Source: Streptomyces cavernae
GTDB lineage: Bacteria; Actinomycetota; Actinomycetes; Streptomycetales; Streptomycetaceae
Assembly: GCF_004023625.1 (NCBI RefSeq)
Contig: NZ_RPDJ01000008.1
Coordinates: 124,001 to 188,000 of the forward strand
Direction of reading: 5' to 3'
DNA: 64,000 nucleotides
The number at the start of each line of letters is the position of its first letter. Positions within the stretch are counted from its first letter, which is position 1. The translations under genes were made by a program, and so were the position numbers. Below are positions 43,139 through 53,604 of this stretch, piece by piece. The notes under the pieces are model-generated. The model was not told the DNA's origin. It ran no database searches and saw nothing but the letters and a program-made list of their open reading frames with translations.

Positions 43139-45561
43139 AGCAGGGTGAGGTCGTCCGTGCTCGGTTCGGCGAGCTGGGCGACCCGGCCCGCGTGCCGCTC
43201 CACCATCGCCTCGAACGTCTGCCGCGCCGTGCGGCCGTTGCCGAACGCGGGGCCCTTCGGGATCGCGCCGAAGTACTTCAGCAGGGCCTGCGCCGCCCCC
43301 GGCGCCAGCCGGTACTCGTGCTCCTCGGCCTGCTGCTCCACGATCCGCAGCAGTTCCTCGGGCAGGTAGTCGCTGAAGGTGATGGTCCGTGAGAACCGGG
43401 AGGCCACACCCGGGTTGACCGACAGGAAACGCTCCATCTCCTCGGTGTAGCCCGCGACGATCACCACGACCGCCTCCCGGTGGTCCTCCATCAGCTTCAC
43501 CAGCGTGTCGATCGCCTCCCGGCCGAAGTCACGCCCGGAGTCCTCCGGCGAGAGCGCGTACGCCTCGTCGATGAAGAGCACCCCGCCACGCGCCCGGTCG
43601 AACGCCTCCTGCGTTCGGATCGCCGTGGAACCGATGTGCTCGCCGACCAGGTCGACCCGGGACACCTCGACCAGGTGCCCCTTCTCCAGGACGCCGAGCG
43701 AGGCGAGGATCTCGCCGTAGAGCCGCGCCACCGTCGTCTTGCCGGTGCCCGGGGAACCCGTGAACACCAGGTGGCGCCGTACGGACGCCGCCTTGAGACC
43801 CGCCTGCTGCCGGCGCCGGCCCACCTCGATCATGTCGGTCAGTGCGCGCACCTCCCGCTTGACGCTGTCCAGGCCCACCAGCGCGTCCAGCTCACCGAGG
43901 ACGGCCGTCGAGGCACGCGCGACCGGCTCCGGTTGCGGTTCGGGCACGGCCGTCCGCTCCGGCTCGGTGACGCGCTGGCCGGGGATCGCCCCCAGCAGTC
44001 CCGGTGACCCACTCGCCGTCGTCTGCGCGGCGGTCTCCCGCGCCGGAGCGCCCGCCGGACCGGAGGTGCGCAGCCCCGCGCTCTCGTCGCTGGTGCAGTC
44101 CTCCACGAGCGGCCCCGTGCCGCCGTCCCCGCCGCCGTCGGCGAACTCGTAACCCCCGCGCGCGCAGCGCTCCGTACGGCACTTGCGCATGGTCGTACGG
44201 CAGCCGTCGATGACATGGAAGCCGTAGCCCGCACTGCCCGTCACCCGGCAGCCGCTGAAGCTGCCGCGCCCGCCGGCGGAGACGTAGAAACCGGCCTCGG
44301 CCGGGGAGGTGACCGTGCACCGCTCGATGGTGGGGTCGGCGCCCTTGGTGACGATCACCCCGGTCTGGACGTCGTCGACCGTGCACCCGGAGAGTGTGCC
44401 GCCGCTGCCGTGGTCGCGGAACCAGGCGCCCGTCGCCGCGTCCCGGATCCGGCAGTCGTCGAGCTGCGCCGTGGCGCCGTCGCTCACCGACACGGCGGTG
44501 TTGCGCACCTGCGTGAGGTCGCTGTCGACGACATCTGCGCGGGAGCCGCGGTCCAGTACGAACAGCGCGTCCGGCACGTCGCGCACCCGGCAGGAGTCGA
44601 GGACCGCGGTGGCGCCGTCGCTCACCCACACCGCGGGGTAGTCACCCGTGCTCTCGTGGATCTCGCACTGGTTGGCGTCCACACGCGTGCCCGGGTCCCA
44701 CACGGACAGGCCGTTGCGCCCGAACCGGCTCACCGTGGAACGCGTCAGGGTGAGCACCGAACGCGATCTGAGATCGACGGCGTTCTCCGGGATGTCGTGG
44801 ATACGGCAGTCGGCGAGCGTGAGCACCGCGTCCGTGTCCAGTGTGACGCCGTCCGCCGTCGTACGGTGCACATCGCAGTCGGTGAGGTGTGCCGTGGCCC
44901 GGGTGGTGATCTGCACCCCGGAGCCCTTGACCTCGTACACCTCGCAACCGATCGCCTCCAGCGCGGAGTTGTCCCCGGTCGCGGACAAGCCCGAGCCGGA
45001 GGTGTGGTGCACCCGGCAGCGCTCGAGCCGGGGATGCGCGCCCCCGCGCACCGCCACGCCCGCCTGGCCCGCCGCGACGACCTCGCACTCCTCGAACACC
45101 CCGCCCCCGCCGTCGACCACGGCGATGCCGATACCGCCGGGGTTGTCGACGGTGCAGCGCCGCACGGTCGGCCGCGCGCCGCCGCGCACCTCGATCCCGG
45201 CGGCGGACCTGGTGACGATCCGGATGTCCGTCAGTTCCGGAGCGCCCTCTTCCACGAGCAGCGCGGGCGCCGCCGAGTCCTGACCCTCCACCAGAAGGTC
45301 CTGCACCACCGCCGAGGCCCGCACGGTGAGCGGCACGCCGTCGGCCGGCGCGATGCGTACGGAGCCGGGGGAGCCCTCGGGTCCGCGGAGGGTCACCGCC
45401 CGCTGAACTACGAGGTTCTCGCGGTACGTACCGGGGGCAACGGTGAGGACGTCTCCGTCGCCCGCCGCCTCCAGGGCCGCGGCCAGCGAGCCGTACTCAC
45501 CCGTGCGGCGCCGCCACCGCGAGGTGCCGGTGTGTGTCACCTGGACCGTGCCCTGTGCCAT
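43108..45561 (-). CDS. Right-handed beta-helix / AAA+ ATPase (CbbX-like) fusion
   Basis: The 817-residue protein has an N-terminal parallel beta-helix (about 15-500) of about 23-residue coils, each like GxxPxVRRCTVxxxGxxGIxV (e.g. [20 protein letters not shown]). A Pro/Ala/Thr-rich linker (about 505-560) leads to a CbbX/SpoVK-type AAA+ domain: [18 protein letters not shown], Walker [10 protein letters not shown] with K608, Walker [11 protein letters not shown] (D665, E666), sensor region [16 protein letters not shown] and arginine-finger area [10 protein letters not shown]. Beta-helices bind carbohydrates or proteins; the AAA+ part remodels. No signal peptide, so cytosolic. ATG 45561 is used. 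Its 3' end overlaps the convergent membrane hydrolase gene by 31 bp. Confidence 0.88.
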   Translation of the reverse strand: MAQGTVQVTHTGTSRWRRRTGEYGSLAAALEAAGDGDVLTVAPGTYRENLVVQRAVTLRGPEGSPGSVRIAPADGVPLTVRASAVVQDLLVEGQDSAAPALLVEEGAPELTDIRIVTRSAAGIEVRGGARPTVRRCTVDNPGGIGIAVVDGGGGVFEECEVVAAGQAGVAVRGGAHPRLERCRVHHTSGSGLSATGDNSALEAIGCEVYEVKGSGVQITTRATAHLTDCDVHRTTADGVTLDTDAVLTLADCRIHDIPENAVDLRSRSVLTLTRSTVSRFGRNGLSVWDPGTRVDANQCEIHESTGDYPAVWVSDGATAVLDSCRVRDVPDALFVLDRGSRADVVDSDLTQVRNTAVSVSDGATAQLDDCRIRDAATGAWFRDHGSGGTLSGCTVDDVQTGVIVTKGADPTIERCTVTSPAEAGFYVSAGGRGSFSGCRVTGSAGYGFHVIDGCRTTMRKCRTERCARGGYEFADGGGDGGTGPLVEDCTSDESAGLRTSGPAGAPARETAAQTTASGSPGLLGAIPGQRVTEPERTAVPEPQPEPVARASTAVLGELDALVGLDSVKREVRALTDMIEVGRRRQQAGLKAASVRRHLVFTGSPGTGKTTVARLYGEILASLGVLEKGHLVEVSRVDLVGEHIGSTAIRTQEAFDRARGGVLFIDEAYALSPEDSGRDFGREAIDTLVKLMEDHREAVVVIVAGYTEEMERFLSVNPGVASRFSRTITFSDYLPEELLRIVEQQAEEHEYRLAPGAAQALLKYFGAIPKGPAFGNGRTARQTFEAMVERHAGRVAQLAEPSTDDLTLLYAEDLPELP

Positions 45562-45688
45562 GGCGCTGCTGTGCCCCCACCTCGTTGTACGCGGATCCTC
45601 GCGGCATGCGCGAAAGGTAGCCGAACAGTTCGGCTGGTCCACCGTAGCGTGCGCGGAGATGGGGAGTTGACCCGAGCCGACAGGCTGT

Positions 45689-46372
45689 TCAGCTGCCCGT
45701 GCCCGTCCTGCCCCAGTCGGGTCCGGCCTGCTCCCACGCGCGGTCCCAGCGGGCGTACCGCCTGCGTATCAGCCGCCATACGATCAACCGCCGACTCGCC
45801 TCGACCAGTCCGGCGGACGCCAGCATCACACCGAAACCGGCCAGCACGGCATGGGTCGTCGCCGTGGCACTGTCCAGCGGGCGGCTGACGATGCCGCCCT
45901 GATCGTCCGTCCATATCGTGAACCGGTCACCGGGCCGGGGGTCCTTCAGGGGGGCCAGCACCGTGCCGTGCCGTCGTATGCCGTCCGGGCCCGTCCAGTT
46001 GGCCGTCACCCTGCTCTGGGCGTCCCGGACGGAAGATGACTCGGGGTCGGGGTCCAGACCGACGCGGGTGTGCTGCTTCACCACCGTGGCCGTCGCCTCG
46101 TGGCGGACGCGGTGCTGCTCCCGTACCGACCGCTGCAGAGCGTCCTGGGCCAGGCTTCCGCAGAGTGCGCCGATCAGTGGCGCGGCGACCAGGATGAGCA
46201 CGGCGGCGGCCAGCGCGACCCACGCCTCGACGAGGTCGGTCGTACGGCGCAGCGGGTTGTGCCGCCAGCGCCAGAGTCCGCCGATTGCCCGCACCCCTTG
46301 GAACCCCCTTCCCCGACCGTCATAACCCCGAACGGCACCGCCCACGCCCGGACCGGCGGAAGAGAGAGCCAT
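45689..46372 (-). CDS. Rv1733c-like two-TM membrane protein
   Basis: The 227-residue protein resembles mycobacterial Rv1733c. After a Gly-rich N-terminus comes [20 protein letters not shown], a hallmark of the family, then membrane segment one (about 54-72), an extracytosolic domain of about 95 residues (TWTDDQGG-type beta strands), and membrane segment two (about 172-192, [18 protein letters not shown]), ending in a basic cytosolic tail. Function is unknown. ATG 46372 is the most upstream plausible start after the spacer. Confidence 0.8.
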   Translation of the reverse strand: MALSSAGPGVGGAVRGYDGRGRGFQGVRAIGGLWRWRHNPLRRTTDLVEAWVALAAAVLILVAAPLIGALCGSLAQDALQRSVREQHRVRHEATATVVKQHTRVGLDPDPESSSVRDAQSRVTANWTGPDGIRRHGTVLAPLKDPRPGDRFTIWTDDQGGIVSRPLDSATATTHAVLAGFGVMLASAGLVEASRRLIVWRLIRRRYARWDRAWEQAGPDWGRTGTGS

Positions 46373-46457
46373 ATCACCCGCTCTCACGGGCCTCACCCGG
46401 ACGTCTTACGCGATCTGAACGTGTGTGCCCTTGTTCCGGGTTCCCCGTCGGTGGGGA

Positions 46458-47288
46458 CTATTCGAGGATCCTCAGCGGATCGCCGATCCGCAGGGTGCCG
46501 GTCGACTCGGGAATCAGGTTCTGGCCGAAGACGAGGCTGTTGCCGAAGCGCCGGAAGCGGCCCAGGGTGCGCAGCGGTTCCCGGCCGCGGTCGCCGGTGC
46601 CCTGGTCGGTGGTGGTGACGACGCAGCGCGCGCACGCCTTGGGCACCCGGAAGGCGATGTCGCCGATGGCGATCCGGGACCAGGAGTCCTCCGCCCAGGG
46701 CTCGGTGCCGGACACCACGACGTTGGGCCGGAAACGGTTCATGGGCAGCGGGCCCTCGTCGGCGTTGTCACCCCGGGCGATCAGGGTGTTGAGGGCGTCC
46801 AGCGAGGCGACGGTGGTGAGCAGCAGCGGATAGCCGTCGGCGAAGCTCACGGTCTCGTCCGGGCGGGCGTACTCGGGGTCGACCGCACGGCTCGTGGCCG
46901 GGTCGTGCATATGGACGAGATGGACGTCCTCGCCCAGGTACGCGCTGCACCAGGCGTGCGCGGCGGGGTCGGCGGCCAGGGCCATCACCTTGTCGCCGAA
47001 GATGTCCACCGTGACCGTGCCGGCCCGCTCGGGTTCCGGGCAGCGGATGTCCGCCGGTTCCCGGCCGGGCGCGGACAGCCGCACGCCGCCGCCGGGCAGC
47101 AGCTCGGCGGCGGCGCGCGCCAGACTCGGTTGCTGGCGCTGGGTGACGACCCTGCCGGAGGCGTCGATCAGTACCCAGCGCCGGTCTCCGGCCAGCCCCC
47201 AGGGCTCCACGACGGCCTCCCGGGGCGCCTGGCCCCGGAACGCCTTGACCGGATGGACGTGTATCGAGTGCAGTTCCGCGTTCCCCAT
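46458..47288 (-). CDS. MOSC-domain protein (YcbX/mARC-like)
   Basis: The 276-residue protein has a beta-barrel N-terminal MOSC_N domain (about 5-120: HSIHVHPVKAFRG, GDRRWVLIDASGRVVTQRQ) and a MOSC domain (about 125-276) with the molybdenum-coordinating Cys in VPKACARCVVTTTDQGTG and the family's RFRPNVVVSG. Such proteins reduce N-hydroxylated compounds with a molybdenum cofactor. No ferredoxin domain is fused, unlike E. coli YcbX, so a separate electron donor is needed. Confidence 0.88.
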   Translation of the reverse strand: MGNAELHSIHVHPVKAFRGQAPREAVVEPWGLAGDRRWVLIDASGRVVTQRQQPSLARAAAELLPGGGVRLSAPGREPADIRCPEPERAGTVTVDIFGDKVMALAADPAAHAWCSAYLGEDVHLVHMHDPATSRAVDPEYARPDETVSFADGYPLLLTTVASLDALNTLIARGDNADEGPLPMNRFRPNVVVSGTEPWAEDSWSRIAIGDIAFRVPKACARCVVTTTDQGTGDRGREPLRTLGRFRRFGNSLVFGQNLIPESTGTLRIGDPLRILE

Positions 47289-47347
47289 GACGTCATCGTG
47301 CCAGGTGACAGCGGATTCCCGGGCGGATTATCGACCGGGTCGGCGGA

Positions 47348-47806
47348 TCAGTAACCGCGGTACTGCTGGCCGTTGTACTGGTCCTGCTGGTACGGAGCCG
47401 GGGCGGGCCTCGGTGTGGCCGGGCGCATCGCCTCGTAACCCGTGGTGCCCAGCGGGCGCGGTTGCTGCGGCTGCGGTGTGCCCGGGTAGCCGCGCGGTCC
47501 CGCGGGCTGCTGCGGGATGTACGGCGCGGCCTGCTGCAGCGGGGCCGGCTGCTGGGCCTGCGGGTAGCCGTAGGACGGGGCCTGGTAGGACGGCCCGGCC
47601 GGCAGGGCGGGCAGCGCCGACGGCAACGCGGGCAGGTAGCTGCCCGGCGTGGACGGGCTGCTGCCCGAGTCGTAAGCGGCGGGCACCCGGATCGGAGCGA
47701 TCTGGGGCGTTCCCCGCTCGGCTACGAGACGGTCGTAGATCGGGGTGTCCGAGAAGGACGAGGCGGAGTAGTAGCCGCCGCCATAGGTGGAGCGGGGGGG
47801 AGTCAT
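47348..47806 (-). CDS. Pro/Gln/Tyr-rich conserved protein (DUF6643-type)
   Basis: The 152-residue product starts with a conserved block (MTPPRSTYGGGYYSASSFSD, TPIYDRLVAERGTPQIAPIR) and then is disordered, rich in Pro, Gln, Tyr and Ala (SYQAPSYGYPQAQQPAPLQQ). It has no membrane segment or signal. It fits what I recall as DUF6643, of unknown function. It is divergent from terD across a 288-bp space. Confidence 0.72.
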   Translation of the reverse strand: MTPPRSTYGGGYYSASSFSDTPIYDRLVAERGTPQIAPIRVPAAYDSGSSPSTPGSYLPALPSALPALPAGPSYQAPSYGYPQAQQPAPLQQAAPYIPQQPAGPRGYPGTPQPQQPRPLGTTGYEAMRPATPRPAPAPYQQDQYNGQQYRGY

Positions 47807-48094
47807 GGCACATAAGTTAAGCCCACGATGTGCCGGTTGGGGAGTCCGATAAGAGGGTTGTTTTCCGTGTCGGCTCGGGTCTGGGTTCCCTAATCAGAGC
47901 GAACTTGGCAAAAAGGGGCGGCGGCGATGGTTCCTTTTGTATAAAGGCCGAGTTCCGAGGTGGTTACCGGCGAGTTGGGTGACGCCCTTGACGAACGCGG
48001 CCATGGGCGTGGCGCGCGCGAGGGAATAGGTTGACGGAGAACCACTGAGCGGACTGCCGCGACACGTCGGTCGGAGACACCCCAGGGGGCGGAC

Positions 48095-49438
48095 ATGACA
48101 ATGTCTAAAGGTTCGAATGTTCAGGTGCCGACAGCCGGACTTCGCGTCGAATTGGGGTGGCGTTCCGGCCCGGGAGTGCCCGACGCCGATGCCTCGGCGC
48201 TCCTGCTGGTCTCCGGAAAGGTGCGGAGCGACGGGGATTTCATCTTCTACAACCAGCCCGAGCACTCCTCCGGGGCGGTGCGGCACGAGGGCAAGCGGAA
48301 CTCCGGCGGCCAGGTGACCGACACGCTCTTCATCGACCTCCCGCGCGTGGAGCCCGCCATCGAGACGGTGGTGGTGGCCGCCTCCGCCGACGGCGGCTCC
48401 TTCGGGCAGGTGCCCGGTCTGCACGTCCGCGTGCTGAACGGAACCCAGGAGATCGCGCGTTTCGACAGCACGGACGCCACCGTCGAAACCGCTTTCGTGC
48501 TCGGAGAGTTCTACCGCCGCCAGGGCGCCTGGAAATTCCGGGCCGTCGGACAGGGGTACGGCAGCGGCCTGGAGGGGCTGGCGACGGACTACGGCATCAC
48601 GGTCGACGAACCTCAGCACACGGCGCCGTCCGCGGCCGGCGGGGTGACCGCGCCCCCGTCCCCGCAGCCCTCCGCCCCCGTCGGCGCACCCCCTCCGCCG
48701 ACGCCCACCCTCCCCGCGACGGCTCCGCCCCCCGTCTCCCCGCCCGTCACCGTTTCCCCGCCGACGCCGCCGCACACTCCGCCGCAGCCCGCGGCCCCCG
48801 TGCGCCTCACCAAAGTCACCCTCACCAAGGAAGCCCCCTCGGTCTCGCTGACCAAGCAGGGCGGCACCTCGGGAGCCATGCGCGTCAACCTCAACTGGCA
48901 GGTGCGCAAACAGTTCTCCGGCTGGGGCAGCAAGCGCGGCCGGGCCGTCGCCATGCACTCCGACCTCGACCTCGACCTGTGCGCGCTGTTCGAACTCTCC
49001 GACGGTCAGAAGGGTGTCGTACAGGCGCTCGGCAACGCCTTCGGTGCCCTGCACCAGCCCCCGTTCATCCATCTCGACGGTGACGACCGCACCGGGGCCG
49101 TGGACAGCGGGGAGAACCTCACGATCAACCTCGACCACCAGTGGGCCTTCCGGCGCATCCTCATCTTCGTGACCATCTACGAGGGCGCCCGCTCCTTCGC
49201 CGACCTGCACGCCACGGTGACCCTCCAGCCGCTGCACGGCGCACCGGTGGAGTTCTCCCTCGACGAGTGCACGGTCCCCTCCACCGTGTGCGCGCTGGCC
49301 CTCATCACCAACACCGGCAACGACCTCATCGTGCAGCGCGAGGCCCGCTATCTCGTCCCCGAACGAGGCGTCAGTCCGCAGCGCACCGTCGACTACGCCT
49401 ACGGGTGGGGCATGAACTGGACACCCGGCCGGAAGTGA
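48095..49438 (+). CDS. Two-domain TerD-family protein
   Basis: The 447-residue protein has two TerD modules. The first (about 10-165) shows [30 protein letters not shown] (calcium-type acidic loop), [14 protein letters not shown] and the [20 protein letters not shown] strand. A Pro/Ala-rich linker (about 170-235) joins a second half (about 240-447) that begins MRVNLNWQV and has [10 protein letters not shown] and DGDDRTG. TerD proteins are linked to tellurite and stress responses and, in Streptomyces, to differentiation; the exact role is unclear. It stands alone, not in a ter operon. Confidence 0.88.
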   Translation: MTMSKGSNVQVPTAGLRVELGWRSGPGVPDADASALLLVSGKVRSDGDFIFYNQPEHSSGAVRHEGKRNSGGQVTDTLFIDLPRVEPAIETVVVAASADGGSFGQVPGLHVRVLNGTQEIARFDSTDATVETAFVLGEFYRRQGAWKFRAVGQGYGSGLEGLATDYGITVDEPQHTAPSAAGGVTAPPSPQPSAPVGAPPPPTPTLPATAPPPVSPPVTVSPPTPPHTPPQPAAPVRLTKVTLTKEAPSVSLTKQGGTSGAMRVNLNWQVRKQFSGWGSKRGRAVAMHSDLDLDLCALFELSDGQKGVVQALGNAFGALHQPPFIHLDGDDRTGAVDSGENLTINLDHQWAFRRILIFVTIYEGARSFADLHATVTLQPLHGAPVEFSLDECTVPSTVCALALITNTGNDLIVQREARYLVPERGVSPQRTVDYAYGWGMNWTPGRK

Positions 49439-49512
49439 CCCGGGCCGAAGGTGACCTCTGCTCCGTCCGGAGGTGCCCTCGGCCGGAGCCCGCCGGAGCC
49501 GACCGGCGTCTT

Positions 49513-50700
49513 TCAGCGCTGCTCGGGCGCGGCTTCCGGCGGTGCGCCGGGGCGTGCGTACGTACGCCCCTTCCACGCGGAACCGCGCCCCCGGTAGTGC
49601 TGCACCGCGGAGTCGACCGTCATGAGGAGGTAGAGGAGCGCGGTGAACGGCAACAGCGGGGCGAACCGTACGGGCTGGCGGTAGTAGCGCAGCATCGGCA
49701 CGTACGTCGCCGTCATCACCAGCCAGGCGAGCCCTCCCGCCGCAGCCGTGACCGCGCTGCCCGCGACCGCACCGACGAGGAGCGCCACCGGTGGCACGAG
49801 ATAGACGAGGGCCAGGCCCAGCACCGTGCCCGTCAACAGCAGGGGGTTGTGCCGCAGTTGTGCGTACGCGCTGCGGGAGACCATCCGCCACAGGTCGTGC
49901 AGCCGCGGGTACGGCCGCATGCTGTCGACCCGGTCGGCGAGCCCCAGCCAGAGGTGGCCACCGGTCCGCTTGACCGCCTTCGCCAGTGCCACGTCGTCGA
50001 TGACGGCGTGCCGGATCACGTCCGGGACCCCGGCCCGCTCGGCGGCCCCGGTACGCAGCAGCACACAACCGCCCGCGGCGGCGGCCGTGCGCGAGCCCCG
50101 CACGGCGATCCACCGGAACGGGTACAACTGCGCGAAGAAGTACACGAAGGCCGGCACGACGAGCCGCTCCCACAGTGTCTCCACGCGCAGCCGCGCCATC
50201 TGCGACACCAGGTCGTAGCCCCCCGAGCGGGCGGCGGCCACCAACTCCCGCAGACTGTCCGGCCCGTGCGCGATGTCCGCGTCCGTCAGCAGCAGGTATT
50301 CGGGAGTACGCGCGCGTGCCAGGTCCATTCCCCGGCGCACCGCCCAGAGCTTGCCCGCCCAGCCCGCGGGCGGCTCCCCGGGGGAGGTGACGGTCAGCGG
50401 CAGCCCGCCGTGCCGTTCGGCCAGTGCACGGGCCACTTCCCCGGTGCCGTCCGAACTGCCGTCGTCGACAAGGAAGATCTCAGCCGGGCCCGGATAGTCC
50501 TGCGCAAGCAGCGACGGCAGACTCGCGGGCAGCACGGCGGCCTCGTCCCGGGCCGGTACGACGACACAGACGGACGGCCACACCTCCGGCTCCCGGCGCG
50601 GTGGCAACCGCAGATCCGTACGCCAGAAGAAGCCCTGACCCATCAGCAGCCACAGCCAGGCGGCCAGCGATCCGACGGCGGTCCACGCAACGGCGTTCAC
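49513..50700 (-). CDS. Family 2 glycosyltransferase, membrane-bound (HpnB/CrtQ-like)
   Basis: The 395-residue protein has an N-terminal membrane anchor (VAWTAVGSLAAWLWLLMGQG), then a GT-A domain: VCVVVPARDEAAVLPASLPS, EIFLVDDGSSDGTGEVA, the metal-binding LLLTDADIAHGP and a product-site DDVALAKAVKRTGGHLWLG. Two to four C-terminal membrane segments follow. Length and layout resemble the hopanoid-associated HpnB glycosyltransferases, but no hopanoid genes adjoin it. GTG 50700 is chosen. It is divergent from the racemase-like gene. Confidence 0.85.
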   Translation of the reverse strand: MNAVAWTAVGSLAAWLWLLMGQGFFWRTDLRLPPRREPEVWPSVCVVVPARDEAAVLPASLPSLLAQDYPGPAEIFLVDDGSSDGTGEVARALAERHGGLPLTVTSPGEPPAGWAGKLWAVRRGMDLARARTPEYLLLTDADIAHGPDSLRELVAAARSGGYDLVSQMARLRVETLWERLVVPAFVYFFAQLYPFRWIAVRGSRTAAAAGGCVLLRTGAAERAGVPDVIRHAVIDDVALAKAVKRTGGHLWLGLADRVDSMRPYPRLHDLWRMVSRSAYAQLRHNPLLLTGTVLGLALVYLVPPVALLVGAVAGSAVTAAAGGLAWLVMTATYVPMLRYYRQPVRFAPLLPFTALLYLLMTVDSAVQHYRGRGSAWKGRTYARPGAPPEAAPEQR

Positions 50701-50758
50701 CTGCCGCAGTCTGCCCCACGGAGCCGGTCCGCCGAACCCGATCGGGTATGGTGCCCGG

Positions 50759-51544
50759 GTGAAGATCGCGCTCATGGACACCGGTATCGGACTGCTGGCG
50801 GCCGCCACCGCGGTCCGGAGACTGCGTCCCGACGCCGATCTCGTCCTCTCCTCCGACCCCGACGGAATGCCCTGGGGACCGCGTACCCCGGAGGACATCA
50901 GGGCCCGTTCCCTCGTCGTCGCCGAAGCCGCCGCCGCGCACCGTCCCGACGCCCTCATCGTCGCCTGCAACACCGCGACGGTGCACGCCCTGCCCGTCCT
51001 GCGCGAGCGTTTCGAACCGGAGCTGCCGGTCATCGGAACCGTCCCGGCGATCAAGCCGGCCGCCGCGGGCGGCGGACCCGTCGCCATCTGGGCCACCCCC
51101 GCCACCACCGGGAGCCCCTACCAGCGCGGCCTCATCCGCGACTTCGCCGACGGTGTGGCGGTCACCGAGGTGCCGTGTCCCGGACTCGCCGAGGCCGTCC
51201 AGTACGCCGACGAGGCGGCCATCACCCTCGCCGTCGCCGCCGCGGCCGAACTCACCGCGCCGGACGTACGGGCCGTCGTGCTGGGCTGCACCCATTACGA
51301 GCTCGTCGCCGAGCGCATCCGAACGGCCGTGCAGCAGCCCGGCCTGCCCCCGCTCGTCCTGCACGGCTCGGCCGGTGCGGTGGCCGCCCAGGCGCTGCGC
51401 CGGATCGGCGAGCAGCCCGCTCCGGACGCGCCCGCCGGGGGCACGCTCACCGTGATCCTCAGCGGACGCGAGGAGCAGCTTCCGACCGTGGCGCTCAGGT
51501 ATGAGGAAGGCCGGCTGCTGCGGGCCGTCAGCCCCGCGCGCTGA
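50759..51544 (+). CDS. Aspartate/glutamate racemase-family protein (MurI-like)
   Basis: The 261-residue protein keeps both catalytic cysteines of glutamate racemase: C70 in IVACNTATVHAL and C177 in VLGCTHYEL. The first loop reads MDTGIGLLAAATAV, where MurI normally has DSGVGGL, so a contact Ser and a Gly are replaced. It may be a second, altered racemase rather than the housekeeping MurI that supplies D-glutamate for peptidoglycan. GTG 50759 is chosen; only 58 bp separate it from the divergent glycosyltransferase start. Confidence 0.82.
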   Translation: MKIALMDTGIGLLAAATAVRRLRPDADLVLSSDPDGMPWGPRTPEDIRARSLVVAEAAAAHRPDALIVACNTATVHALPVLRERFEPELPVIGTVPAIKPAAAGGGPVAIWATPATTGSPYQRGLIRDFADGVAVTEVPCPGLAEAVQYADEAAITLAVAAAAELTAPDVRAVVLGCTHYELVAERIRTAVQQPGLPPLVLHGSAGAVAAQALRRIGEQPAPDAPAGGTLTVILSGREEQLPTVALRYEEGRLLRAVSPAR

Positions 51545-51707
51545 CGGTCCGTCGGACCCCCCGGCCCCCCGGGGGGCATCGGATGACACGTCCGTGCGTC
51601 GGGCCCTTGGCCGGAGTTCTTCGGCCCCGCGTTCCCAAGGGCCGTACGGAGCAGTAGCGCTCCGCGACTGCGTGCCCGCTTTCGGGAACCTGAGTACTCT
51701 CGATGGC

Positions 51708-52265
51708 ATGAGGGACCACCCCTACGGCGACGACGACACATCGGACGCCCCGCATCCCGACATCTGGACAGGTCGCGCGACCAACCGCCTGCAGTGGCTG
51801 CTGGCCCTGGTGGGCGTCGCCTGCCTCGCCCTCGGCATCGAACTGGCGGTCGACCCCAGCTGGCCCTCGGGCGGGGCACCGCTCGTCATGGCCGTCGTCG
51901 GGTGCATCGCCGCCGGGCTCCTGGTGATGTTCGGAACGCTCGCGTTCGTGCACGTAGCGGTGAAGGTCGACAAGGAGTGCCTGGAGATCCGCTGCGGCCA
52001 CATGGGTCTGCCGCGCCGCCGCATCCCCCTCTCCCACGTGGTGGGCGCAGACTTCGCGCCCACCGTCACCCCGCACCAGTGGGGCGGCTGGGGATACCGC
52101 TGGCGGCCGGGCAAGGGCACCGCCGTCGTCGTACGGCGCGGTGAGGCCCTGGTGCTGCAGCTGTGGGACGGGCACACCTTCACGATCACGGTGGACGACG
52201 CGGAGGCCGCGGTGCGCGTCATCCGCGACCGGCTGCGCCCGGGCGCCCCCAACGCCGCGCACTGA
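51708..52265 (+). CDS. Membrane protein with PH-like domain (DUF3093-like)
   Basis: The 185-residue protein has two membrane segments (about 29-48 and 57-82: LQWLLALVGVACLALGIEL and APLVMAVVGCIAAGLLVMF), then a beta-rich PH-like domain (about 83-185) with VDKECLEIRCGHMGLPRRRI and AVVVRRGEALVLQLWDGHTF. This is the layout of small actinobacterial DUF3093-type proteins of unknown function. ATG 51708 is used. It converges with the O-antigen-ligase-like gene, 8 bp apart. Confidence 0.75.
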   Translation: MRDHPYGDDDTSDAPHPDIWTGRATNRLQWLLALVGVACLALGIELAVDPSWPSGGAPLVMAVVGCIAAGLLVMFGTLAFVHVAVKVDKECLEIRCGHMGLPRRRIPLSHVVGADFAPTVTPHQWGGWGYRWRPGKGTAVVVRRGEALVLQLWDGHTFTITVDDAEAAVRVIRDRLRPGAPNAAH

Positions 52266-52273
52266 TCACAGCC

Positions 52274-53365
52274 TCAAGGCGCCGGCCCCTTCGGTACGGG
52301 CCCCTCCGGCAACGAGCCCTCCGCCGCCGCGGCACCCTGCGTTCCCTCTACCGCCAGGGGCCGCGATGTGGCGATCCCGGCGAGCAGCCCCGCACCCGCC
52401 GTCACCGCGGTGAAGCTGAGCGCGTTGCCGACGGAGGCGATCGCCGCCAGCGCAGCCAGGGCCGCGCCCGCGCTGAGAGCGACCGGAGTCGGACGCGGGG
52501 TGCGCCACAGCGTGTAGAGCAGCCAGCAGAACACCGCCGCGAGCAGCACCACCCCCACGACACCCTGTTCCGCCGCCTGCTGGAGGGGCGCGGAGTGCGG
52601 TTTGCCGTCCGTGTCCGGGAACAGTGACTGCGCCACGGTGGGGCTGAGCTCCTCGAACCGCCCCGGCCCCACCCCCAGCGCCGGATCGTCCCGGACCAGC
52701 CGCAGCGCGTCCTGCCACAGCGGCACCTGCTCGGGCCCCAGCTGGGCCTCGAGGGAGTCCGACAGGCCGTCCGGCAGGACGTTCGCGGCGAGCGCCCACG
52801 GCACACCCGTCACCACGGCGGTGGCGAGCGCCAGCCCGGTCAGGCCGAGGCCACGCCGGTGCATCCGGGCCGCGGCGAGCGAGCACAGCAGGATCACGGT
52901 GCAGGCCGCGAAACCGGCGGTCGAACCGAGCAGCAGCGCGGCCGCCGCGATCCCGGCGGCCAGCAGACGCAGCGCGAACCGCAGCGCGGGCGCGTTCGCG
53001 CTCCAGGCCGCACAGCAGGCCGCCCCCGCCGATATCGCCAGCAGCGCGGCGGTGGCACCGGTCTGGCCCAGTGGCCAGCCGAACTCGGGAACCGGCGTGG
53101 TGTGCGGTGCGGCCGCCGCGAGACCGACCCCGGCCAGAGCCCCGACGAAAGGAGCGGCGACCGGCAGCAGTGCCCCCGATATCCGCCCCGACGCATAACC
53201 CGCGCCCACCGCCAGCACCGCGAGGAGCAGCCCCTCCGGTCGTCCGCCGCGTGCCCCGGCGACGATCAGCGCCCAGACCGCGCAGGCCCCGAGCACGATC
53301 GCGCCCGTCGCGTCCGACACATTGCGTCTCTCCGACTCCTCGGCCGGACCGGCCGCAGAAGCCAT
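52274..53365 (-). CDS. O-antigen ligase/polymerase-like membrane protein
   Basis: The 363-residue protein has about ten hydrophobic helices (e.g. ALLPVAAPFVGALAGVGLAA, VVGVVLLAAVFCWLLYTLW). Between them a hydrophilic loop carries the Wzy/WaaL-like motif DALRLVRDDPALGVGPGRFE and a downstream HSAPLQQAAEQGVVG, typical of O-antigen ligase-family proteins that transfer glycans from lipid carriers. A glycan role in a Gram-positive wall is inferred. ATG 53365 is taken. Neighbouring genes include a glycosyltransferase and lnt. Confidence 0.78.
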   Translation of the reverse strand: MASAAGPAEESERRNVSDATGAIVLGACAVWALIVAGARGGRPEGLLLAVLAVGAGYASGRISGALLPVAAPFVGALAGVGLAAAAPHTTPVPEFGWPLGQTGATAALLAISAGAACCAAWSANAPALRFALRLLAAGIAAAALLLGSTAGFAACTVILLCSLAAARMHRRGLGLTGLALATAVVTGVPWALAANVLPDGLSDSLEAQLGPEQVPLWQDALRLVRDDPALGVGPGRFEELSPTVAQSLFPDTDGKPHSAPLQQAAEQGVVGVVLLAAVFCWLLYTLWRTPRPTPVALSAGAALAALAAIASVGNALSFTAVTAGAGLLAGIATSRPLAVEGTQGAAAAEGSLPEGPVPKGPAP

Positions 53366-53604
53366 CCCCGTGGACCCCACCCGTCGCCCCCCGACCCGTG
53401 ACGGACCCGGACCACCCTGGCCGGATCCGGCCGCACGGCAGCGGCTGGGGCACACCGTAACGTCTGATGCGCCGGTTTGTGGATGAGTTGCGCAGGAACC
53501 ATGCGGTGGGGGCGGGTGCCGGCCCGGCGGCGGGAGAACGCCGGACGGGCCGTGGCCCGGGGCCGAACTGTCGGCCCCGAGGACACCCGCCGTACACTCC
53601 GTGG

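Noticed and set aside
47807-48094. tRNA or small RNA gene in the terD divergent spacer
   Set aside because: No cloverleaf or T-loop signature could be found; it is only a fairly A/T-rich promoter region.
47894-50173. 759-codon minus-strand ORF
   Set aside because: Antisense shadow of terD and part of the glycosyltransferase in another frame; terD has clear domain motifs.
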